DNA of 64,000 nucleotides from Pseudomonadota bacterium (lineage in GTDB: Bacteria; Pseudomonadota; Gammaproteobacteria; Burkholderiales; Burkholderiaceae_E). Within the stretch, counting starts at the first letter, position 1, and every line of letters starts with the position of its first letter. The notes beneath the pieces were generated by a model. The model worked only from the letters and a program-made list of their open reading frames with translations. It was not told the DNA's origin and did not search any database. Below, in pieces: positions 54,542 through 64,000 of the stretch. Location of the stretch: the NCBI GenBank assembly GCA_963204785.1, contig CAUJHG010000022.1, positions 18,401-82,400 on the forward strand, written 5' to 3'. The position numbers and the translations under genes were made by a program.

Positions 54542-54579
54542 GGATCGATTGCATCACATCGGATGCCGGATTTCAATAA

Positions 54580-54603
54580 CTTATATCTTATATAAGACAT
54601 AAG
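54580..54603. promoter_or_regulatory. Candidate GntR operator between gntR and mdh
   Basis: A 24-base inverted repeat with a perfect 12-base centre, TCTTATATAAGA (54586-54597), and arms extending to CTTAT/ATAAG with one mismatched pair (54585/54598). It stands out as AT-rich in very GC-rich DNA. On the minus strand it contains TATAAG, a -10 box for gntR, so binding would give autorepression. The mdh -35 box begins 6 bases beyond its edge. Confidence 0.75.
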
Positions 54604-54609
54604 AGTAAT

Positions 54610-54637
54610 TTGACAAACCACCGGGTCGCGCAATAAA
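54610..54637 (+). promoter_or_regulatory. mdh promoter
   Basis: A perfect -35 TTGACA at 54610-54615, a 16-base spacer and AATAAA (54632-54637) as -10 box, about 73 bases before the mdh ATG. It is next to the palindromic operator and probably drives the downstream prpB, prpC, DUF3617 and acnA genes too. Confidence 0.6.
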
Positions 54638-54710
54638 CTGCCGCGCAACCGCGGAACCAGGCTGTGCGCCGAAGGTCCCGTCCGTTCGTCCGCACTCTAG
54701 GAAACGCAAC

Positions 54711-55694
<984 letters not shown>

Positions 55695-55783
55695 TTCCCC
55701 GGCGGCCTCGGCGGCGTGCCCGCGCCCCGCGCGGATCCGGGTCTTAGCCAGCGCGCCGCGGGCAGCCTTTCCTGGAGATTCCG

Positions 55784-56659
55784 ATGACCCCTGGACAGAA
55801 GTTCCGCGCAGCGCTGGCCGACGAGAAGCCGCTGCAGATTCCCGGCGCGATCAACGCCAACCATGCGCTGCTGGCCAGGCATGCCGGCTACCGCGCCATC
55901 TACCTCTCCGGCGGCGGCGTCGCCGCCGGCTCTCTGGGCCTGCCCGACCTGGGCATCTCGGGCCTTGACGACGTGCTCACCGATGTGCGCCGGATCACCG
56001 ACGTCTGCGACCTGCCCCTGCTGGTCGACGTCGACACCGGTTTCGGCTCCTCGGCGTTCAACGTCGCGCGCACGACGAAGTCCCTGATCAAGGCCGGGGC
56101 CGCCGCGATGCACATCGAGGACCAGGTCGGCGCCAAGCGCTGCGGCCACCGCCCGAACAAGGAGATCGTCAGCAAGGACGAGATGGTCGACCGCATCAAG
56201 GCGGCGGTCGACGCCCGGACCGACGACAGCTTCTTCATCATGGCGCGCACGGACGCGCTGGCGGTCGAGGGCCTGGACAAGGCGATCGAGCGCGCAGTGG
56301 CCTGCGTCGAGGCGGGCGCCGACGGGATCTTCCCCGAGGCGATGACCGAGCTGCCGATGTACGCGCAGTTCGCCAGGGCGGTGGGCGTTCCCGTACTGGC
56401 CAACATCACCGAGTTCGGCGCCACTCCGCTGTTCACGGTGCAGCAGCTCGCCGAAGTCGACGTCGCGATGGTGCTCTACCCGCTGTCGGCCTTCCGCGCG
56501 ATGAACAAGGCCGCGCAGAACGTCTACGAGACCATCCGCCGCGACGGCACGCAGGCAGCCGTGGTGTCGTCGATGCAGACCCGCAAGGAACTGTACGACT
56601 CCATCGGCTACTGGGATTTCGAGAGGAAGCTCGACGAGCTCTTCTCGAAGAAGGCCTGA
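55784..56659 (+). CDS. prpB: 2-methylisocitrate lyase
   Basis: 291 residues of the isocitrate lyase/PEP mutase superfamily. The catalytic loop is [18 protein letters not shown] with the cysteine of [15 protein letters not shown] contributes the metal site. It splits methylisocitrate into pyruvate and succinate in the methylcitrate cycle. The length matches PrpB and is far shorter than isocitrate lyase AceA. GGAG precedes the ATG. It follows mdh after 89 bases. Confidence 0.95.
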   Translation: MTPGQKFRAALADEKPLQIPGAINANHALLARHAGYRAIYLSGGGVAAGSLGLPDLGISGLDDVLTDVRRITDVCDLPLLVDVDTGFGSSAFNVARTTKSLIKAGAAAMHIEDQVGAKRCGHRPNKEIVSKDEMVDRIKAAVDARTDDSFFIMARTDALAVEGLDKAIERAVACVEAGADGIFPEAMTELPMYAQFARAVGVPVLANITEFGATPLFTVQQLAEVDVAMVLYPLSAFRAMNKAAQNVYETIRRDGTQAAVVSSMQTRKELYDSIGYWDFERKLDELFSKKA

Positions 56660-56714
56660 GCCGGCCGCGCGAACCACCACCCACCCGTCCGTAACTCCCG
56701 GGGAGACGATCCGA

Positions 56715-57875
56715 ATGACCACCGAGACCCAACCGACCACCGGCCCGAAACCCAAGAAATCCGTCGCCCTGTCCGGCGTGACCGCAGGCAACACGGCGCT
56801 GTGCACCGTCGGGCGCACCGGCAACGACCTGCACTACCGCGGCTACGACATCCTCGACATCGCCGACGCGGCGGAGTTCGAGGAGATCGCCTACCTGCTG
56901 GTGCACGGCAAGCTGCCGAACAAGGCCGAGCTGGCCGGCTACAAGGCGAAGCTGCGTGCGATGCGCGGGCTTCCCGCCAACGTGAAGACGGCGCTCGAGT
57001 GCCTGCCGGCCTCCTCGCACCCGATGGACGTGATGCGCACCGGCGTCTCGGCGCTGGGCTGCCAGCTGCCCGAGAAGGACGATCACAACATCCCCGGCGC
57101 GCGCGACATCGCCGACCGCCTGATGGCCTCGCTCGGCTCGATGCTGCTCTACTGGTACCACTACAGCCACAACGGCAAGCGCATCGACGTCGAGACCGAC
57201 GACGACTCGATCGGCGCCCACTTCCTCCATCTGCTGCACGGCACCCGGCCCTCGGACCTGTGGGTCAAGGCGATGCACACCTCGCTGATCCTGTACGCGG
57301 AGCACGAGTTCAACGCATCCACCTTCACCGGCCGGGTCATCGCCGGCACGGGATCGGACATGTACTCGGCGATCACCGGCGCGATCGGCGCGCTGCGCGG
57401 GCCCAAGCACGGCGGCGCCAACGAGGTGGCCTTCGAGATCCAGAAGCGCTACGAGAACGCCGACGAGGCCGAGGCCGACATCCGCAGGCGGGTGGAGAAC
57501 AAGGAGGTCGTGATCGGCTTCGGACACCCCGTGTACACGATCGCCGATCCGCGCAACAAGGTCATCAAGGAAGTGGCGCGCAAGCTCTCCTCGAGCGCCG
57601 GCGACATGAAGATGTTCGACATCGCCGACCGTCTCGAGTCGGTGATGTGGGAGATCAAGAAGATGTTCCCCAACCTCGACTGGTTCAGCGCGGTCAGCTA
57701 CCACATGATGGGCGTGCCGACCGCGATGTTCACGCCCCTGTTCGTGATCGCCCGCACCTCGGGCTGGGCGGCGCACGTCATCGAGCAGCGCGTCGACAAC
57801 AAGATCATCCGCCCCAGCGCCAACTACACCGGGCCGGAGAACCTGAAGTTCGTCCCGCTGTCCAAGCGCAAGTAG
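56715..57875 (+). CDS. prpC: 2-methylcitrate synthase
   Basis: 386 residues, the short citrate-synthase form typical of PrpC. Catalytic histidines lie in [20 protein letters not shown] and [16 protein letters not shown], and [14 protein letters not shown] is conserved. It lacks the beta-rich N-terminal domain of GltA, which is also encoded in this window. It condenses propionyl-CoA with oxaloacetate. GGGGAG precedes the ATG. It follows prpB after 55 bases. Confidence 0.93.
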   Translation: MTTETQPTTGPKPKKSVALSGVTAGNTALCTVGRTGNDLHYRGYDILDIADAAEFEEIAYLLVHGKLPNKAELAGYKAKLRAMRGLPANVKTALECLPASSHPMDVMRTGVSALGCQLPEKDDHNIPGARDIADRLMASLGSMLLYWYHYSHNGKRIDVETDDDSIGAHFLHLLHGTRPSDLWVKAMHTSLILYAEHEFNASTFTGRVIAGTGSDMYSAITGAIGALRGPKHGGANEVAFEIQKRYENADEAEADIRRRVENKEVVIGFGHPVYTIADPRNKVIKEVARKLSSSAGDMKMFDIADRLESVMWEIKKMFPNLDWFSAVSYHMMGVPTAMFTPLFVIARTSGWAAHVIEQRVDNKIIRPSANYTGPENLKFVPLSKRK

Positions 57876-57889
57876 GCAGCGAAGACGCC

Positions 57890-58465
57890 GTGAGACGCGC
57901 CGCCCTCTGCGGCGTCCCGCTGGCTGCGCTGGCCCTGGCCGGCGGCCTGCTGGCCGAGGCCGTCGCCCAGACGGCGGCTCCGGACGATCACCCGCGTCGC
58001 AGGCCCGGGCTGTGGGAGGTGCGCACCGCGGGAGCGCAGGCTTCCGGTCTGCCTCCCACGCGGTTCTGCGTGGGCGAGCACACCGACAACGAGACCTCCC
58101 AGCTCGACCGCAGCGTCGGCGGGCGCGGCGCGTGCACGCTGGGGGCCTTCCGCCGTGCGGGCCGCGCATGGGTGGCCGAGTCGGTCTGCCGCCAGGGCAG
58201 GACCTCCGTGGTGAGCCGCGCGATCGCCTCCGGCGACCTCGAGACCGAGTACCGCATCGACACCGTCGTCCAGTACGATCCTCCGCTGGGCGGCGTGCGC
58301 CGCGAGGACAAGGAGGCGGTGCTCGCCACCTGGCTCGGCCCCTGCGAACCGGGCCAGAAGCCCGGCGACATCGTCGTGCCCGGCATGGGCACCCTGAACA
58401 TGGTGGACGGCAGCTTCCGCGCCGAGCCGCAGCAGCGGCCGGCGCGCAAGGGCCGGACGCACTGA
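57890..58465 (+). CDS. DUF3617-family exported protein
   Basis: 191 residues from a GTG start. A signal sequence (LAALALAGGLLAEAVAQTAA) is followed by RPGLWEVRTAG, the opening of DUF3617 domains, and four cysteines, in TRFCVGEH, GACTLG, ESVCRQG and GPCEPG, that could form two disulfides in the periplasm. The function of the family is unknown. It sits 14 bases after prpC and 62 before acnA, so it is carried in the operon with TCA enzymes, an unexpected place for an exported protein. Confidence 0.78.
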   Translation: MRRAALCGVPLAALALAGGLLAEAVAQTAAPDDHPRRRPGLWEVRTAGAQASGLPPTRFCVGEHTDNETSQLDRSVGGRGACTLGAFRRAGRAWVAESVCRQGRTSVVSRAIASGDLETEYRIDTVVQYDPPLGGVRREDKEAVLATWLGPCEPGQKPGDIVVPGMGTLNMVDGSFRAEPQQRPARKGRTH

Positions 58466-58527
58466 ACCGCAACACCCTCCAACGACCCCACACCCCTGCC
58501 CACCATTCATCCCCCTAGAGGCAAGCA

Positions 58528-61236
<2,709 letters not shown>

Positions 61237-61274
61237 CGGCGGCGAGGCTGCGGGCACCGGGCGCGCAGCACCTT

Positions 61275-61321
61275 CGAGGGTCGCCTCCGGTCCGGGATTC
61301 CCGGGTCGGAGGCGACCCTCG
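61275..61321 (+). terminator. Very long hairpin after acnA
   Basis: A 15-bp perfect outer stem (61275-61289 with 61307-61321), two G-T wobbles, then five more pairs and an ATT loop: about 22 pairs in 47 bases. It begins 38 bases after the acnA stop. No T tract follows. It is the strongest inverted repeat in the window. Confidence 0.65.
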
Positions 61322-61324
61322 TCG

Positions 61325-61348
61325 CATGCGGATGCCACCGTCCGCATG
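61325..61348 (+). other. Second inverted repeat after acnA
   Basis: Arms CATGCGGA (61325-61332) and TCCGCATG (61341-61348) pair perfectly over 8 bases with an 8-base loop, three bases after the long hairpin. Together the two fill much of the 217-base gap before the next gene. Confidence 0.5.
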
Positions 61349-61453
61349 GACGGCGCACTGGCGCCCTCCCCGCGTCAGGGCATGCCAGCGACCGTCCTTT
61401 GCGATTAAACTCGCAGCGTCGCATCCCTCGTTCCGACCCGCCACGACGCTGCC

Positions 61454-63676
61454 TTGCTGACCCAGCCCGCTCCCCTCACGAATCCCGCTCTGGGGACGCT
61501 CCCGAGGCTGCTGCTCGTGGCGGTCGTCTCGCTGGCGGCCTGCCTGCTGGCCGAGCTGCTGACCCTCGGCAATCCGGTCCGCCTGGTGATCTGGCCGGGC
61601 GCCGCGGTCGCGATGGCAGCGGGCTGGCGCTTCGGGGTCCGCTGGGTGCTGCCGGCGGCAGCCGGCGCGGCCTTCTGGGCGCTCGTGCGCCAGGAAAGCG
61701 TCATCCTCGCGCTGACCGCCTTCGCCGCCTCGTGCGCCGGCCCGGCGATCGCGATCTCCGCGATCCACAGGCTGGCCACCTGGAAGCCGGCCGACCACAG
61801 GCTCGAAGCGGTGTTCCGCTTCGTGGTCGCGGCCGCGCTGCTGGCCGCGCCGGTCGACGCCCTGATCGCGGCGCTGGGCGCGGCCCTGTCGGACGAGGCC
61901 GCGGGCGCGAGCGTGCTCCAGACCTTCGCCGCCTGGTGGCTCATCGATGCGCTCGGGATGATGCTGATCACGCCTGCGTTGCTCGCATGGCGCGCGGGCG
62001 GCGTTGCCGAGCCGGAGCCGGACGCCGACGATGCCCTGGCGATCGATCCTGGCGCGCTGCTGATGACGCTGGCCGCCGCAGCCGGCAGCCTGACGCTGCA
62101 CGTCTTCGGTGCGGGCGCCTATGCATCGGCGCTCCTGTTCTTCTATTTCCCGATCGTCGCCTGGGCAGCAGTGCGCCTGTCGGAACGCAGCGCTGCAGCC
62201 ACCCTGCTGGTCACCGCGCTGCCGCTGCTGGCGATGCGTTCGTGGCAGGGTCACCCGGGCGCCGGACTGCCGCTGGAAGGCTCGCTGCTGGTGCTGTGCG
62301 CAGTGCTGGTGGGCCTGCTGATGCAGGCCGTTGCAGCAGATCGTCGCTTCGCACTGGCGCGGGTGGCCGAGCAGGCGCGGCAGGACCTGACCACCGGACT
62401 GCTCAACGACAGGGGCCTGCTGAGCGACCTGGGCAGCCGCCTCGTGGCAGCCGACCGCCCGAGCTACGGCCTGGTGGGTGTGCACATCGGCAACTTCGAC
62501 ACCATCCACGATCTCTGCGGACCGATCCGCGCCCTGCAGCTCGAACAGGGCGTGGCGCTGCTGCTGACCCGCCAGCAGGGAAGCGTGCGGGCCGCACGAC
62601 TGTCCTCGGGGCGCTTCGCGCTGCTGTTCCCTGCCGACACCATCACACAGGTGCGCAGCCTCGCGCGCGAGATCTACGCGCAGCTCAACGGCCAGGTCTA
62701 CAAGGCGGCGCACGGCAGCATCAGGCTGCAGGCGAGCGTCGGCGGACTGCTGCTGGACCGGCACGTGCTGATCGACCCGGAGGACTGCCTGCTGTCGCTG
62801 TCGGACGCGATGGCGATCGCCGCGAGCGTGCGCGACCCGCAGCTCTTCGTCGAGCCGCTGTCGCAGACGATGATCGACGCGCGCCGCTCCCATCAGGGCA
62901 AGATCGAGAACATCCGCGAGGCCATCCGCGAGGAGCGCCTCGAAGTCCATGCCCAGCCGATCGTCGACCCCGAGGCGCCCGACGGCATGCTCTCGTTCGA
63001 GATCCTCACCCGCCTTCGCGACCGCGACGGCACGATGATCCGCCCGCCCGAGTTCCTGCCGCTGGCGGTCCAGGCGCAGATGACCGTGGAACTGGACCGC
63101 GGCGTGATCCGCAAGGTCTTCGGCTGGCTGGCGGCCAACCCTGCTGCGCTGGCGCGCACCCACAAGTGCTCGATCAACCTCTCCGGCCTGACCATGAGCG
63201 ACGGCTCGATCCCGGCCTTCATCCGCGAGCAGCGCACGCTGCACGGCATCCCGTCCGACAAGGTGGTCTTCGAGATCACCGAGAGCGAGGCGATCCGCAA
63301 CCCGGGCGCTGCCTCGCGGCTGGTCGACGACCTGAAGGCCGACGGCTTCGGGATCGCCCTGGACGACTTCGGAACCGGGCTGGCCACCTTCGAGTACCTG
63401 AAGCGCTTCCCGCTCGATTACCTGAAGATCGACGGCTCGTTCATCCGCAACCTGGTGTCGAACCCGATCGACGAGGAAATCGTGCTGTCCACGGTGCGGG
63501 TGGCGCGGCGCCTGAACATCCGCACGGTGGCCGAGCACGTGCACAACCAGGACACGCTCGATCGGCTCACCGACATCGGCGTCGACCACATCCAGGGCGA
63601 CTGGATCGGCCGCGCCGCGCCTCTCGAACAACTGTTTACAGCGCCCGCGCGGCGCGTCACGCGCTCGCCGGCCTAG
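61454..63676 (+). CDS. MASE1 / degenerate GGDEF / EAL cyclic-di-GMP phosphodiesterase-like protein
   Basis: 740 residues. The first ~300 residues have about eight membrane helices of MASE1 type. A GGDEF-like domain (about 310-470) keeps LTTGLLNDRGLLSDL, but the signature is SSGRF, so cyclase activity is unlikely. The EAL domain (about 480-725) keeps the expected residues: EIL for EAL, SINLSG, FEITES, ALDDFGTGLA, YLKIDGSFI, TVAEHV and IQGDWIG. It is therefore probably a membrane-bound c-di-GMP phosphodiesterase. The start is a TTG without a clear ribosome-binding site and is not certain. Confidence 0.85.
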   Translation: MLTQPAPLTNPALGTLPRLLLVAVVSLAACLLAELLTLGNPVRLVIWPGAAVAMAAGWRFGVRWVLPAAAGAAFWALVRQESVILALTAFAASCAGPAIAISAIHRLATWKPADHRLEAVFRFVVAAALLAAPVDALIAALGAALSDEAAGASVLQTFAAWWLIDALGMMLITPALLAWRAGGVAEPEPDADDALAIDPGALLMTLAAAAGSLTLHVFGAGAYASALLFFYFPIVAWAAVRLSERSAAATLLVTALPLLAMRSWQGHPGAGLPLEGSLLVLCAVLVGLLMQAVAADRRFALARVAEQARQDLTTGLLNDRGLLSDLGSRLVAADRPSYGLVGVHIGNFDTIHDLCGPIRALQLEQGVALLLTRQQGSVRAARLSSGRFALLFPADTITQVRSLAREIYAQLNGQVYKAAHGSIRLQASVGGLLLDRHVLIDPEDCLLSLSDAMAIAASVRDPQLFVEPLSQTMIDARRSHQGKIENIREAIREERLEVHAQPIVDPEAPDGMLSFEILTRLRDRDGTMIRPPEFLPLAVQAQMTVELDRGVIRKVFGWLAANPAALARTHKCSINLSGLTMSDGSIPAFIREQRTLHGIPSDKVVFEITESEAIRNPGAASRLVDDLKADGFGIALDDFGTGLATFEYLKRFPLDYLKIDGSFIRNLVSNPIDEEIVLSTVRVARRLNIRTVAEHVHNQDTLDRLTDIGVDHIQGDWIGRAAPLEQLFTAPARRVTRSPA

Positions 63677-63707
63677 GGTCTCGTGCCCGGCCCGCAAGCG
63701 GGCGCAG

Positions 63708-64000
63708 TCAGCCGGCCAGCCAGCGCCGCAGGTTCGGTTCCTCGTCCACGTCCCAGAGCGTGCGCAGTTGCGACCACCGCGCGCCGCTCTCCTGCAGGCG
63801 CCGCCGCGTGGCGGCCATCAGCGTGTCGCACCCCCAGGGCATGTCCTCGAACAGGTGCGCGACGCGGCGGCTGAGCCCCACGAGCGCGTAACCGCCGTCC
63901 TCGGTGGGCCCGAACACCGCATCGCGCTCGCGCAAGGCCTCGAAGGCATCGTGCAGGTCGCTGGCCGACAGCGAGACGACGTCACTGCCGACGAGCACTG
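63708..64000 (-). CDS. TIGR04282/DUF2064 glycosyltransferase, C-terminal fragment (runs off right edge)
   Basis: About 97 C-terminal residues. LVGSDVVSLSASDLHDAFEA, AVFGPTEDGGYALVGLSRR, FEDMPWGCDTLMAATRRRL and LWDVDEEPNLRRW match the end of the TIGR04282 (DUF2064) family of GT-A-fold transferases, once linked to arsenosugar synthesis. Usual members have GTDCP where this protein has GSDVV. The frame is open to the window edge, so the start is outside. It converges on the EAL gene with 31 bases between. Confidence 0.8.
   Translation of the reverse strand, partial: VLVGSDVVSLSASDLHDAFEALRERDAVFGPTEDGGYALVGLSRRVAHLFEDMPWGCDTLMAATRRRLQESGARWSQLRTLWDVDEEPNLRRWLAG

Noticed and set aside
61399..63891. 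An 830-codon frame overlapping the MASE1/EAL gene
   Set aside because: It is the alternative plus-strand frame of a gene whose EAL motifs are clear; the translation has no motif.

Overview
The window is about 64 kb of very GC-rich chromosomal DNA and reads as core genome of a betaproteobacterium, most likely of the order Burkholderiales. The evidence is the gene families and their order: odhA-odhB-lpdA-zapE; sdhC-sdhD-sdhA-sdhB-sdhE-gltA divergent from mdh-prpB-prpC-acnA; phaC-phaB-phaR; ispD-ispF divergent from mfd; bamD divergent from rluD; alr divergent from lplT. I see no prophage, transposase, CRISPR array, rRNA or tRNA. Genes are tightly packed, many start and stop codons overlap as ATGA, and several genes start with GTG or TTG. 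The species is not determined.

Layout. 1-8.4 kb: partial alr, lplT, a tsaB-rimI-uracil-DNA glycosylase operon, an Arg/Pro-rich exported protein of unknown role, an OmpR/EnvZ-type two-component pair, a small acetyltransferase and a TrpB2-type PLP enzyme. 8.5-15.3 kb: a heavy-metal RND efflux operon (adaptor, pump, outer-membrane factor) behind a small His/Cys protein, directly downstream of ispD-ispF. 16-25.1 kb: mfd, serB, an MFS transporter, a GFA-family protein, metY and rimO. 25.2-28.8 kb: polyhydroxybutyrate genes phaC-phaB-phaR without phaA. 28.8-36 kb: a small membrane protein, pgeF, rluD, bamD, a DinG/YoaA helicase, a YdcH-like protein, a PP2C phosphatase and zapE.

36-61 kb is a dense block of central carbon metabolism. 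It holds the 2-oxoglutarate dehydrogenase complex (odhA, odhB, lpdA). Divergent from it is a complete ferredoxin-type 2-oxoglutarate oxidoreductase set (korC-korA-korB in my naming), with a fused gamma-alpha subunit and an FAD/NAD(P)/ferredoxin-domain partner. Then come a Na+/H+ antiporter, citrate synthase, succinate dehydrogenase with its flavinylation factor, a GntR/HutC regulator, malate dehydrogenase, two methylcitrate-cycle enzymes, a DUF3617 protein and aconitase A. A near-perfect 24-bp AT-rich palindrome lies between the GntR gene and mdh. It is the obvious candidate for coordinate control of both arms. The window closes with a MASE1/degenerate-GGDEF/EAL protein and a partial TIGR04282 glycosyltransferase.

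Together the genes describe an organism with a full oxidative TCA cycle, a second low-potential route at the 2-oxoglutarate node, storage of carbon as PHB, propionyl-CoA handling and metal efflux. The most notable feature is the side-by-side, divergently transcribed pair of alternative 2-oxoglutarate-oxidising systems. No wholly new system was recognised. The best leads are this KGOR/ODH arrangement, the GntR palindrome, the leader and 3' hairpins, and unusual insertions in Mfd and PhaC.
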